Origin: Martinezella rhizogenes
Lineage (GTDB): Bacteria; Pseudomonadota; Alphaproteobacteria; Rhizobiales; Rhizobiaceae
Assembly (NCBI GenBank): GCA_013322215.1
Contig: JAAMEZ010000006.1
Span: forward strand, 62,001 to 126,000
DNA: 64,000 bases
Reading direction: 5' to 3'
The position numbers were made by a program, and so were the translations under genes. How positions within the stretch are numbered: the first letter of the stretch is position 1; every line of letters begins with the position of its first letter. This document shows positions 21,515 through 30,518 of this stretch, piece by piece. Below the pieces are notes generated by a model. The model was not told where the DNA came from. It ran no database searches and worked only from the letters and a program-made list of their open reading frames with translations.

Positions 21515-22441
21515 ATGACCCAGCCTATCTCGCCCCTGCTCCCGATCTCCTATTCGAAGGAAGTCGCTGCTGCCAAGCTGCGCGGCGCGCCGCTCGTCGC
21601 CCTGGAATCGACGATCATCACCCACGGCATGCCCTATCCCGGCAATATCGAGATGGCCCGCAGCGTCGAGGCGATCATCCGGCAGGAAGGCGCAGTACCT
21701 GCAACAATCGCGGTCATTCACGGCACGCTGCATATCGGTCTTGAGCCGGAAGAGCTGGAAACATTGGCCAAGACGGAAGGCGCGATGAAGGTCTCGCGCG
21801 CCGATATCGCCTTTGCAATTGCCGAGCGCCGCACCGGCGCAACCACCGTTGCCGCCACGATGATCGCCGCAGCCCGCGCTGGCATCAAGGTATTTGCCAC
21901 CGGCGGCATCGGCGGCGTGCATCGCGGCGCCGAAGAAAGCTTCGATATTTCGGCCGACCTTGAAGAACTGTCCCGCACCAGCGTCATCGTCGTCTGCGCC
22001 GGCGCCAAGGCGATCCTCGATATTCCGAAGACACTCGAAGTGCTGGAAACCCGTGGCGTCCCGGTCGTCACCTACGACAGCACCGAGTTTCCGGCTTTCT
22101 GGTCGCGCTCTTCCGGTCTGACGAGCCCGCTGACGCTGAATAGCCCGGCTGCGATCGCCAACTTCCAGACGACGCGCGAACAGCTCGGCATCGATGGCGG
22201 CATGCTGATCGCCAATCCGGTTCCGGAAGCCGACGAGATCCCGCGCGAGGAAATGGAAATCTATATCGAGCGAGCCCTCGATAGTGCCGAGCGCGACGAG
22301 ATCACCGGCAAGGCCGTTACGCCTTATCTGCTGAGCACGATCTTCGACATCACCGAGGGCCGCAGCCTCAAGACCAACATCGCGCTTGTCGAAAACAATG
22401 CGCGTCTGGCTGCGGAAATCGCGGTCGCACTGGCCGAATAA
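21515..22441 (+). CDS. psuG: Pseudouridine-5'-phosphate glycosidase
   Basis: Breaks the C-C glycosidic bond of pseudouridine 5'-phosphate, giving uracil and ribose 5-phosphate. The 308-residue product has the conserved family segments [14 protein letters not shown] (with the metal/substrate Glu), [32 protein letters not shown] and [21 protein letters not shown]. Length matches the family (about 310). The start at 21515 is chosen over in-frame upstream starts within the kinase gene. Forms an operon with the PfkB kinase and ends in a terminator. Confidence 0.93.
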   Translation: [308 protein letters not shown]

Positions 22442-22457
22442 TTAGAATCTCAGTCAC

Positions 22458-22503
22458 AAGAACGGCCGGTTGCGTCAAAAATCGCTCGGCCGTTCTTTTT
22501 GTT
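22458..22503 (+). terminator. Rho-independent terminator of psuK-psuG
   Basis: An 11-bp stem, AAGAACGGCCG (22458-22468) with CGGCCGTTCTT (22487-22497), followed by TTTGTTT. It also lies seven bases after the convergent trpS stop and may act for both genes. Confidence 0.85.
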
Positions 22504-23523
22504 TCAAGCCAGGGAGAACAGGCCGAGGGCCGATCGCAGCTCCGCAAGCGTTGCCTCCGTCCGCTCCCTTGCCCTTCGCGTGCCCTCGCGCACGATTCCC
22601 ATCACATAATTCGGCTCGGCGGCATAACGCGCACGGCGCTCGCGGATCGGTGCGAGCAGCGCTTGCAGGACCTCCTCCAGATGTTTCTTCAGAGTGACGT
22701 CTCCAAGGCCGCCACGGCGATAACGTGCCTTCATCTCATCCACCAGCTGCAAATCCTCACAGAAGGCGTCCAAATAGGTGAAGACGACATTTCCCTCGAT
22801 CTTTCCGGGATCGCTGACACGCAGGTGATCCCGATCGGTATACATTCGCCGCACGGCATCTCTTATCTCATCTGACGATGCCGAAAGCGGAATGGCGTTG
22901 CCCTGGGATTTGCTCATCTTCGCCTTGCCGTCGACCCCAGGCAGGCGCCCGACCCTCGGCACCATGGCTGTAGCCTCGACGAGAACGTCTCGCCCGATCT
23001 GCCGATTGAGACGGCGAACGATCTCGTTGGTCTGCTCGATCAACGGCGCCTGGTCCTCCCCGACCGGAACGACCGTCGCCTTGAAGGCGGTGATGTCGGC
23101 GGCCTGCGCGACCGGATAGCAGAGAAAGCCGGCCGGCACGTCGCGTTCAAAGCCGCGCAGCTGGATCTCCGTCTTGATCGTCGGGTTGCGCTCCAGGCGG
23201 CTGACCGTGACGAAATTCAGATAGAGCAGCGTCAGCTCCGCCAGTGCCGGCAAGGCGGATTGGACGCAGATCGTCGTCAGCGAAGGGTCGATGCCGACGG
23301 CGAGATAGTCCGTGGCGACTTCAAGGACGTTGCGTCGCACTTTCTGGGGATCATGGGCATTGTCGGTCAGCGCCTGCGTATCCGCCAAGAGCAGGAATTG
23401 CTCGTGGCTATGCTGAAGCGCAACGCGGCTCTTCAGCGAACCGACATAGTGGCCGAGATGGAGTGGACCTGTGGTCCGGTCACCCGTCAGGATGACAGGA
23501 CGAGTATCGGTAGGGGAAAACAT
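22504..23523 (-). CDS. trpS: Tryptophanyl-tRNA synthetase, divergent type
   Basis: A 339-residue class I synthetase that charges tRNA-Trp. The ATP-binding HIGH motif appears as [11 protein letters not shown] and the KMSKS loop as [13 protein letters not shown]. The wording ([25 protein letters not shown], SPTxLQ-like [13 protein letters not shown]) differs from the usual alphaproteobacterial TrpS (which reads SGVQPTGxLHLGNY), and resembles the second, auxiliary type known from Streptomyces and Deinococcus, some of which resist indolmycin. I infer it may be a second copy; this cannot be tested here. The ATG at 23523 has GGAG seven bases upstream, but that site is inside a hairpin (see leader). 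Confidence 0.9.
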   Translation of the reverse strand: MFSPTDTRPVILTGDRTTGPLHLGHYVGSLKSRVALQHSHEQFLLLADTQALTDNAHDPQKVRRNVLEVATDYLAVGIDPSLTTICVQSALPALAELTLLYLNFVTVSRLERNPTIKTEIQLRGFERDVPAGFLCYPVAQAADITAFKATVVPVGEDQAPLIEQTNEIVRRLNRQIGRDVLVEATAMVPRVGRLPGVDGKAKMSKSQGNAIPLSASSDEIRDAVRRMYTDRDHLRVSDPGKIEGNVVFTYLDAFCEDLQLVDEMKARYRRGGLGDVTLKKHLEEVLQALLAPIRERRARYAAEPNYVMGIVREGTRRARERTEATLAELRSALGLFSLA

Positions 23524-23690
23524 TTCACTGCTCCGCAAAAGGAGCCGCCGCGATCGGGAAGGGAAAACGGAAATAGACGAATGCCTGCCGGATCACGGCG
23601 GCAGGGTCGATTTCAAGACATGACGACTGCCGCTCCTAGAAGGAGCGCCACCACATACGGTAAATGGGCTTGGCAAGGTCGATCATGCGG
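23524..23690 (-). promoter_or_regulatory. Candidate Trp-codon attenuator leader of trpS
   Basis: The trpS leader holds a tiny frame with two Trp codons and three hairpins on the minus strand. Hairpin 1 (23641-23647 with 23631-23637, CGCTCCT/AGGAGCG) overlaps the last codons of the leader peptide. Hairpin 2 is 23599-23605 with 23584-23590 (7 bp). Hairpin 3 (23541-23545 with 23530-23534, GCTCC/GGAGC) contains the trpS ribosome binding site GGAG. The second arm of hairpin 1 (AGGAGC) can instead pair with GCTCCT at 23540-23545, freeing GGAG. A ribosome stalled on the Trp codons would favour this switch, so trpS would be translated when charged tRNA-Trp is scarce. Seen: the pairings. Inferred: the mechanism. 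Confidence 0.6.
23636..23656 (-). CDS. trpS leader peptide MWWRSF
   Basis: Six codons and a stop: Met-Trp-Trp-Arg-Ser-Phe. Tryptophan is the rarest amino acid, so two in six residues just upstream of a Trp-tRNA synthetase gene is very unlikely to be chance. The frame can be extended to an ATG at 23686, giving MIDLAKPIYRMWWRSF (16 residues). Neither start has a convincing ribosome binding site, so which one is used, or whether the frame is translated at all, is open. Confidence 0.55.
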   Translation of the reverse strand: MWWRSF

Positions 23691-23737
23691 CTGTCGATAG
23701 CATCTTTGCGACACCATCGGCAACAGCCGCCTCCCGT

Positions 23738-26356
23738 TTAATTCTTGTCCAGCGTCTCGCGCACAACCACGGCGAGCTGTTTCAGCGAGAACGGCTTCGG
23801 CAGGAAGCCAAACTGTGCGTCGGCCGGCAGGTTGCGGGCAAAGGCATCCTCGGCATAGCCCGAAACGAAGATGAACTTCAGATCCGGATATTTCTTGCGC
23901 AATTCGCGCAGCAGCGACGGCCCGTCCATTTCGGGCATGACGACGTCGGATACGACGACATCGACCTGTCCGTCGAGCTCCTCCATGACGTCGAGCGCCT
24001 CGACGCCGGAGCCGGCCTCGTGGACGGTATAGCCGCGCGTCTCAAGCATACGCTTGCCGCCGCGACGCACCGCCTCCTCGTCCTCGACCAGCAACACGAC
24101 GGCGGACTTGCCGGTGAGATCGGCAGGTTCTTCCGTAGAGGCGGCTACACCGACACTCTGGTCCATGACCGCGACATCACGGCTCTCAGACACTTTCGCT
24201 TCCGTCACGGCAGGCATCTCGACGATGTGCCGTGGCAGGAAGATGCGGAACGTCGTTCCCTTGCCCACTTCCGATTCCGGCTGAATATAGCCGCCCGACT
24301 GCTTGATGATGCCATAGACCATCGCAAGGCCGAGACCGGTGCCCTTGCCCACTTCCTTGGTCGTGAAGAATGGCTCGAAGATCTTGTCCATGATTTCGGG
24401 CGCGATGCCGGTACCGGTGTCGCTGACCTCGACGAGAACCATGTCCTCATGTGGCAGGTAGGGGTAGTTGAAGGCACTGACATCAGACGCGAGCAGATTG
24501 CGGGTGCGCAGCGTCAGCGTACCGCCGCCGGGCATGGCATCGCGGGCATTGACGCACAAGTTGATGAGCACCTGCTCGAACTGCGAGAGGTCGGTTTTAA
24601 CAGGCCAAAGATCGCGGCCGTAGTCGACATCCAGCTTGACATGCGTGCCTGACAGCAATCTGTCGACCAGCATGCGGAGATCGCCGATCACATCGGTCAG
24701 ATTGAGAACCGTCGGCCGCATGGTCTGCTTGCGCGAGAAGGCAAGCAGCTGCCGCACCAGCACGGCCGCGCGGTTGGCATTGCGCTTGATTTCCATCAGG
24801 TCGGCGAAGCTGGCATCAGACGGCCGCGCCTGCAGCAGCAAATGGTCGGAAGACAAGAGGATAGCGGTCAATACGTTGTTGAAGTCGTGCGCGATGCCGC
24901 CTGCGAGCGTACCGACGGCATTGAGCTTCTGTGTCTGCGCCATCTGCGTCTCGAGCGCCTTCTGCTCGGTCACCTCGACGGCATAGACGATGGCAGCCTC
25001 TTCCGGCGCCTCGTCGGTCTGGTCGATGACGGCATTGATATAGAAGCGGAAATGCCGCGTCTCATCCTTCGGATTACGGGAGTCGATTGGCGGAATGTCG
25101 CCTTGCCGGTCCTTGGCAGCAGCCAATGCCTGCTGCAGCCGCACCCGGTCGCTTTCATTGACGATGGTCTCAAGGGCAGCGCCGCGCTCGATATCGTCGC
25201 GGGATACCAGTTCCGAGAAGAGTTTCAGGAATGGTGCATTCGTCCGCAGAATGCGGCCGTTGCCGTCAACCGAAGCGATCGCCATCGGCGTATTGTTGAA
25301 GAAACGGCTGAAACGCATCGCGGCTGCGGAAGCCGATTGCTCCGTGTCTGCCCCGTTCTGCCGGGTCAGGACGATGGTGCGGCTCTCACCGGGAGCCCCG
25401 TCGCGCATCGATGTTACGCTGTGAACGATCTGCACCGGCAGGCTCTGGCCGTTGGCACGGCGCAGATCGAGATCGAGCGTCACCGTCTTCTTTAAACCTG
25501 GCTCTGCCTGAACGGACTGGATCAGCGCCAGCCCCTCGCCGGCCACGAGATCGCCGATCGTCATCGAACCGGGAACGAATTTGGTGAGATCAAAGCCCAG
25601 CCATTCCGCAAGCGTCGCGTTGAGATAGAAAATCTCGCCCTTGCGGCCGGCGGAAAAGAAGCCGGCCGGCGCGTGGTCGAGATAATCGATCGCGTTCTGC
25701 AATTCCTTGAAGAATCGCTCCTGATCGTCGCGCTCGGAGGTGATGTCGGTAATCTGCCAGATATGCAGCGCTTTGTTGCTATCCTGTTCCGGCGACAGTA
25801 CCCGCGCCTTCAGGCGATACCAATGGGCTCCTTGGCCGATCCCGTTGAAGGGACCGAGCGGCTTCAGCAACCGGAACTCCTCCGACCCCTCCTTGCCGTC
25901 GCGCAAGCCATTGGCGAGCCGGTAGAGGGCCTCGTTGGACTCACGGTTTCGCGACAGCAGCATCTCCAGCGACTGCACTTCCGTCGCCTTGGTCGCACCG
26001 GTCAGGCGACCATAGGCCGCATTGGCATAGACGATGCGGCCCTTCTCATCGGTGATCAGTGTCCCGTCGGGGTGACTGTTGAGGAAGGAGCGCGCCAGGC
26101 TGTCTGACTGCGGCTGCGGCATGACCTCGACGAAACCGATGATCGAGGAGACCAGGAAGAAGATGCCGACCATGGCAAGAACGCCCAGGCCGCCAAGCAC
26201 AGACTCATTGTCGAGCTGGTTCTTGAAGACGACAAAGGCGGCGGCCGCGGCCACGAGAACGAGCGCAAGCAGGATGATGCGCAGCACAGTTCCCGAACGA
26301 ACTCCGCGATCCACCAGCGGCACGCTATACTCGTCGGACGGACGCTGCTTCGTCAT
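23738..26356 (-). CDS. cckA: Hybrid sensor histidine kinase CckA
   Basis: CckA starts the CckA-ChpT-CtrA phosphorelay that controls the alphaproteobacterial cell cycle. The 872-residue protein has two N-terminal membrane helices (about 24-45 and 56-77), two or three PAS regions (about 88-215, 225-340, 345-465), a HisKA domain with His490 in [11 protein letters not shown], an HATPase domain ([31 protein letters not shown]), and a C-terminal receiver domain with Asp804 in [13 protein letters not shown] and the lysine of FLPKPF. This layout and length fit rhizobial CckA. It is probably membrane-bound and polar. The trpS leader lies directly downstream on the same strand. Confidence 0.93.
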   Translation of the reverse strand: MTKQRPSDEYSVPLVDRGVRSGTVLRIILLALVLVAAAAAFVVFKNQLDNESVLGGLGVLAMVGIFFLVSSIIGFVEVMPQPQSDSLARSFLNSHPDGTLITDEKGRIVYANAAYGRLTGATKATEVQSLEMLLSRNRESNEALYRLANGLRDGKEGSEEFRLLKPLGPFNGIGQGAHWYRLKARVLSPEQDSNKALHIWQITDITSERDDQERFFKELQNAIDYLDHAPAGFFSAGRKGEIFYLNATLAEWLGFDLTKFVPGSMTIGDLVAGEGLALIQSVQAEPGLKKTVTLDLDLRRANGQSLPVQIVHSVTSMRDGAPGESRTIVLTRQNGADTEQSASAAAMRFSRFFNNTPMAIASVDGNGRILRTNAPFLKLFSELVSRDDIERGAALETIVNESDRVRLQQALAAAKDRQGDIPPIDSRNPKDETRHFRFYINAVIDQTDEAPEEAAIVYAVEVTEQKALETQMAQTQKLNAVGTLAGGIAHDFNNVLTAILLSSDHLLLQARPSDASFADLMEIKRNANRAAVLVRQLLAFSRKQTMRPTVLNLTDVIGDLRMLVDRLLSGTHVKLDVDYGRDLWPVKTDLSQFEQVLINLCVNARDAMPGGGTLTLRTRNLLASDVSAFNYPYLPHEDMVLVEVSDTGTGIAPEIMDKIFEPFFTTKEVGKGTGLGLAMVYGIIKQSGGYIQPESEVGKGTTFRIFLPRHIVEMPAVTEAKVSESRDVAVMDQSVGVAASTEEPADLTGKSAVVLLVEDEEAVRRGGKRMLETRGYTVHEAGSGVEALDVMEELDGQVDVVVSDVVMPEMDGPSLLRELRKKYPDLKFIFVSGYAEDAFARNLPADAQFGFLPKPFSLKQLAVVVRETLDKN

Positions 26357-26604
26357 AAACCCCTCGTATCAGCCGTTCTCCTCGCGACATGTCATACACG
26401 TTAGGGGTCGCCGGAGTCGGACCTTTCGAATCTTCTTTATCAATTTGCGTCATCCACAAAAAGCTTTGCCGGGCCAGAAAGGCTTGAATTCACAAGCAAT
26501 AGAATACGACAGCTTACAATCGCATCTTGTCTCCGGCGCAATCCTGTTCATATGATCGCCGTATAGAAGGGTCATTGGTCAAAGCTTTACCCGCGGTAGT
26601 TGCG

Positions 26605-26677
26605 TCTACTGCATAATTCCTTAAATCGGAATCGATTTAGGGATAAAATTATGCAGCGGATTTAAAGTACTACAGCG
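26605..26677. repeat. Rhizobial intergenic repeat with TGCATAATT inverted arms
   Basis: TGCATAATT (26610-26618) pairs with AATTATGCA (26647-26655); between them are smaller arms TTAAATCG/CGATTTA around GAATC. The flanking TTTAAAGTACTACAGCG continues the element. From memory, this 'GCATAATTCCTTAAATCGGAATCGATTTA' unit is common between genes in Rhizobium; copy number not checked. The rest of the 350-base gap between the divergent cckA and FliO-like genes (26357-26604) should hold both promoters; I recognise no specific site in it. Confidence 0.7.
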
Positions 26678-26706
26678 ACATCGGGACAATTACGGAGTAT
26701 CTCGAC

Positions 26707-27627
26707 ATGTTGGACGATATCGCCGGAGCCTATGGCAGCCGTTTCTTTCTCGCAGCCGGCGGAGTTGGCATTGCCCTGCTCGTGCTGATCGGCATTCTGT
26801 GGATCATGCGCAACCGCGCTCCTTCTCCCTTCGTGCGCGGCGGCAAGAACCGTCAGCCTCGCCTGCAGGTGCTGGATGCCGCCGCCGTCGATGCCCGCCG
26901 CCGTCTCGTGCTCGTACGACGCGATGGGATCGAGCATCTGATCATGATCGGCGGCCCGACGGACATCGTCATCGAATCAGGCATTTCCGATACCACCCGG
27001 GCTGGAACCGCCGCGACACCGGTCGAGATCCCCATGGCCTTTGAAGAGCGGCAGCAGAAGGCGGCTGCATTGGAAGCACCTCCCGCAGCGCTTCCGCAGC
27101 GCCAGCAATCCGCCGAGGACAAGATCGAAGCCTATTTGCGCAATGAACCCCGCCTTGCACCTGCGGCGGAACCCGCTCCAGTGCCGCAGGCCGCCGAGCG
27201 CCCACAACCCGCTGCCGTCAAGCCGCCGCAACCGACCCCTCAGCCCGCTCCGGCAATCAGCGAGGCCGAAGCCGCTGACATACTGGATGCTGCCCGCCAT
27301 GTCGTCCTGCCACAGCAACAACCTGCTCCCGCGCGCCCGCCGGCAGTCGAACCCACCCTCGCACCGACACCTGCTGCCGAACCCGGCAATGATTTCCAGC
27401 GCATACTGGAAGCGGAAATGTCGAAGAACCTGACCGCCGAACGGATCATTCCGAACGCACCGACACCAAGGCAGGTGCAACAGCAGCCAAATGCTGCACC
27501 ATCGCCAGTCCCAAGCCCGGCAAAACGCGTCGAACCCGAACTTGCTCCGCTGACCGGAACCGACAGCGCTCTTCAGAAAGAAGTCGCTCGCATCTTCGGA
27601 GAAATGAGCGTCAGCCGCGACAAATAG
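26707..27627 (+). CDS. FliO-like membrane protein with long Pro/Gln-rich tail
   Basis: The 306-residue protein has one N-terminal membrane helix (about 14-37, FFLAAGGVGIALLVLIGILWIM) followed by a small domain (40-95) with QPRLQVLDAAAVDARRRLVLVRRDGIEHLIMIGG, the pattern of the FliO family (FliO helps assemble the flagellar export gate). Residues 115-285 are rich in Pro, Ala and Gln and look disordered. No flagellar genes are nearby; instead it is divergent from cckA, so it may be a FliO-domain protein with another role. It is followed by a terminator shared with dksA. Confidence 0.65.
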   Translation: MLDDIAGAYGSRFFLAAGGVGIALLVLIGILWIMRNRAPSPFVRGGKNRQPRLQVLDAAAVDARRRLVLVRRDGIEHLIMIGGPTDIVIESGISDTTRAGTAATPVEIPMAFEERQQKAAALEAPPAALPQRQQSAEDKIEAYLRNEPRLAPAAEPAPVPQAAERPQPAAVKPPQPTPQPAPAISEAEAADILDAARHVVLPQQQPAPARPPAVEPTLAPTPAAEPGNDFQRILEAEMSKNLTAERIIPNAPTPRQVQQQPNAAPSPVPSPAKRVEPELAPLTGTDSALQKEVARIFGEMSVSRDK

Positions 27628-27656
27628 GGCGCGGCCTCTCAAACGCCGGAATCGAA

Positions 27657-27690
27657 AAAGGCACGGCGGATATCTCCGACGTGCCTTTGT
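27657..27690. terminator. Bidirectional terminator between FliO-like gene and dksA
   Basis: A 9-bp stem, AAAGGCACG (27657-27665) with CGTGCCTTT (27680-27688). T-rich tracts follow on both strands (TTTGTTC on plus, TTTTTCG on minus). The flanking genes converge on it. Confidence 0.8.
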
Positions 27691-27720
27691 TCTATAAGCC
27701 CGATCGAAACCGAACCACCA

Positions 27721-28140
27721 TCACTCGTCGCGATAAACCTTCTCGCGGCGCTCGTGGCGCTCCTGTGCTTCGATCGACAAGGTGGCGATCGGACGCGCAT
27801 CCAGACGCTTCAAGCCAATCGGCTCGCCGGTTTCTTCGCAATAGCCGTAAGTACCGTCTTCAATACGCTGCAATGCGGCATCGATCTTGGAGATGAGTTT
27901 ACGCTGGCGGTCGCGAGCCCGAAGTTCGATGGCTCTGTCTGTTTCCGAAGAAGCCCGGTCGGCGAGATCGGGATGATTTGCGCTTTCTTCCGCCAGATGA
28001 TCCAGGGTTTCGCGCGCTTCTCTAAGGATATCGTTTTTCCATGCTACCAGCTTCGCTCGAAAATAAGCCCGCTGGTTCAGATTCATGAACTCCTCGTCTT
28101 CCGAGGGCACATAACTACTAAGATCGATCTTCTCACTCAA
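27721..28140 (-). CDS. dksA: RNA polymerase-binding transcription factor DksA
   Basis: DksA binds in the secondary channel of RNA polymerase and works with ppGpp in the stringent response. The 139-residue product starts LSEKIDLSSYVPSEDEEFMN, has the long coiled coil (about 20-100) with DRAS at its tip (LADRASSETDRA), and a C-terminal zinc-finger-like region. That region reads YGYCEETGEPIGLKRLDARP, so only one of the four classical cysteines remains. The start is TTG at 28140, with AGGAG seven bases upstream; the frame is open to 28206 but the added residues are not family-like. Confidence 0.92.
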   Translation of the reverse strand: MSEKIDLSSYVPSEDEEFMNLNQRAYFRAKLVAWKNDILREARETLDHLAEESANHPDLADRASSETDRAIELRARDRQRKLISKIDAALQRIEDGTYGYCEETGEPIGLKRLDARPIATLSIEAQERHERREKVYRDE

Positions 28141-28421
28141 CGCGATTCTCCTGAAGAACATCTCATATGGCTGGGGTGTATATCCCAACCAATAGTACCG
28201 ATTCAAGCCAAATAGATGCTGTCAACTGATTTTTAAATTTGTCATAAAATTCAGCTAAGGCTCTATTTTTTCATCACTTCTTCTCGTCGGCCCCGATTCT
28301 CGGCGCTCGTAACCTTCTTGTGAAGGCCGGGCATCTCGCCTTCACGCGGATCACCTCGCAGTTGACGGCACATGCGAACAGACGCTACCTCATTGGGGAA
28401 ATCGAGCCTCGGAATTTCGCC

Positions 28422-28913
28422 ATGATCAAAATTTCGCCGCCGCCCTCCAGGATCTATCTTCTACGCCATGCCGCAGCTCGGCAGGCTGCGCCCGGACAGA
28501 AGGATTTCGATCGTCCTTTAAGCGATAATGGCTATGCTGCTGCCGAGATCGTCGCGGAAAAAGCGGTCGACAAAGGCTACAAACCGGACCTCGTCATTTC
28601 CTCGACAGCAATGCGCTGTCGTCAGACTGCCGCAGCCATGCGCCGCGCCGTCACGCCCTCGACTGAATTCCGTTTTGTCGATGCACTCTATAATGGCACG
28701 CCGGATATCTACCTCTCGCTCATCTCCGCGCAGACCGACCAGGACTCGGTCATGCTGGTCGCGCACAACCCGATCATCGAGCTGACGCTCGCCGCGCTGA
28801 TCGGACATGAAGCCTTCGCCGATGCTCTCCCACATGGCTTTCCGACAGCCGGCCTTGCTGTGATCGATGCGACACCATCGGGCTGGATCCTGACGGATTT
28901 TGTTACCGAATAG
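28422..28913 (+). CDS. sixA: SixA-type phosphohistidine phosphatase
   Basis: A 163-residue single-domain histidine phosphatase with the RHG motif as IYLLRHAAARQ and the second catalytic histidine in VMLVAHNPIIELT. SixA removes phosphate from histidine in Hpt domains or in the PTS-Ntr system. Family length is about 160. In-frame upstream codons to 28320 would add a 34-residue arm; the ATG at 28422 is the family-like start. Its presence in the same window as a stand-alone Hpt protein and CckA is suggestive but not proof of a link. Confidence 0.85.
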   Translation: MIKISPPPSRIYLLRHAAARQAAPGQKDFDRPLSDNGYAAAEIVAEKAVDKGYKPDLVISSTAMRCRQTAAAMRRAVTPSTEFRFVDALYNGTPDIYLSLISAQTDQDSVMLVAHNPIIELTLAALIGHEAFADALPHGFPTAGLAVIDATPSGWILTDFVTE

Positions 28914-29042
28914 GGATTTCCCCGATATGGGCCTGGGCCGCGACCGCGCTCGCTACCGATTGCGGTCGCATAGCTGCTCACCTTTTCGGCGCGAGTTTCG
29001 ATCCCTATATTCACGGCCACGCTGTCATCCAGGGATCCCGCC

Positions 29043-30518
29043 TTGCCCCCAAGCCTGACCTCTTTTACCGACGACGCCCTCATCGCCTTTGACAATCTGG
29101 CCGATCGCGCCGCCGGCCTCGTCAATCCGACGATCCGTTTGGGCGTTACGGGCCTCTCCCGCTCGGGCAAGACCGTCTTCATCTCCTCACTGGTGCATAA
29201 TCTCCTGAATGGCGGGCGTCTGCCGCTGTTCGAGCCCGTACAATCCGGGCGCGTCTCCGCCGTTCGTCTGGAACAGCAGCCCGACGACGCAGTACCGCGT
29301 TTTCAGTATGAAGACCACATTCGCGCACTGGTAAAGGACCGTATCTGGCCGGATTCGACGCGCGCAATCTCCGAGCTGCGCATCACGCTGGATTATCAAA
29401 GCGCGAGCGGCTGGAACCGTCTGTTTTCGCCCGGTCGCCTCTCGATCGATATCGTCGATTATCCGGGCGAATGGCTGCTCGACCTTCCGCTTCTGGCCAA
29501 GGATTTCCGCACCTTCAGCGAGGAAACCCTGGCGCTGGCAAATACCGGCATTCGCGCCGAGCTTTCACATCATTGGCTCGCCATGACCGAGGGGGCCGAT
29601 ATAGCAGCACCCGCCGACGAGATGAGGGCGCGCGACCTCGCCACGGCCTTTGCCGACTATCTGAAGGCTTGCAAATCTGACGAGCGCTCGCTCTCGACGC
29701 TGCCGCCCGGCCGCTTCCTGTTGCCGGGCGATCTCGACGGCTCGCCTGCCCTCACCTTCGCACCACTGAAGCTTCCCGCTGAAGGCAGCGCGCCGAAAGG
29801 TTCGCTCTGGGCAATGATGGAGCGGCGCTACGAAGCCTATAAGGCCGTCGTCGTCAAACCCTTCTTCCGCGAGCATTTCGCCCGCCTCGACCGGCAGATC
29901 GTTCTCGTCGATGCCCTGCAGGCCATCAATCGCGGCCCGGAAGCGGTGCAGGATCTGGAAAGGGCGCTGACGGACGTGCTGGCCTGCTTCCGCCCCGGCA
30001 CGAATTCGCTCCTGTCCTCGCTGCTCGGCCGCCGCATCGATCGCGTGCTGGTCGCCGCAACCAAAGCCGACCATCTCCACCATGAAAGCCACGACCGGCT
30101 GGAAGCATTGACGCGCCGCCTCGTTGAGCGGGCTATAGAGCGCATCGGCATGGCCGGCGCCGGCATCGAAGTTATGGCCATCGCCTCGGTGCGCGCCACT
30201 CGCGAGGCGACCGTGACCCGCGACGGCCAGACGCTTCCCGTCATCGTCGGCACGCCAATGGACAAGGAAACCATCGCCGGCGAGACTTTCGACGGCAATC
30301 GCAAGACGGCGGTCTTCCCCGGCGATCTCCCGGAAAATCCCCGCTGGCTCTTCGAAGCCCTTGAATCGAATGGAGCAAAGGTCCATCTGCCCGAGGTGAA
30401 TGTCGTGCGGTTTCGCCCGCCGGAACTCGATGAAACCGGCGAAGGCATCAAGCTTTCGGTGCCGCATATCCGCCTCGACCGCGCCATGCAGTTCCTGTTC
30501 GGAGACCGCCTCGCATGA
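29043..30518 (+). CDS. YcjX-family GTPase/ATPase (DUF463)
   Basis: A 491-residue P-loop protein with Walker A GLSRSGKT at 37-44 and the conserved YcjX segments IVDYPGEWLLDLPLL, FLLPGD and FRPPELDE. YcjX is a stress-linked nucleoside triphosphatase, found in E. coli in the psp region. The start is TTG at 29043, with AGGGA seven bases upstream. The stop overlaps the start of the next gene in ATGA, so the pair is translationally coupled; in E. coli the partner is YcjF. No pspA, pspB or pspC lies nearby. Confidence 0.88.
   Translation: MPPSLTSFTDDALIAFDNLADRAAGLVNPTIRLGVTGLSRSGKTVFISSLVHNLLNGGRLPLFEPVQSGRVSAVRLEQQPDDAVPRFQYEDHIRALVKDRIWPDSTRAISELRITLDYQSASGWNRLFSPGRLSIDIVDYPGEWLLDLPLLAKDFRTFSEETLALANTGIRAELSHHWLAMTEGADIAAPADEMRARDLATAFADYLKACKSDERSLSTLPPGRFLLPGDLDGSPALTFAPLKLPAEGSAPKGSLWAMMERRYEAYKAVVVKPFFREHFARLDRQIVLVDALQAINRGPEAVQDLERALTDVLACFRPGTNSLLSSLLGRRIDRVLVAATKADHLHHESHDRLEALTRRLVERAIERIGMAGAGIEVMAIASVRATREATVTRDGQTLPVIVGTPMDKETIAGETFDGNRKTAVFPGDLPENPRWLFEALESNGAKVHLPEVNVVRFRPPELDETGEGIKLSVPHIRLDRAMQFLFGDRLA

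Noticed and set aside
28141..28421. Search for a -35/-10 promoter ahead of dksA
   Set aside because: A TTGACA is present on the minus strand near 28224, but no acceptable -10 follows at the right distance.
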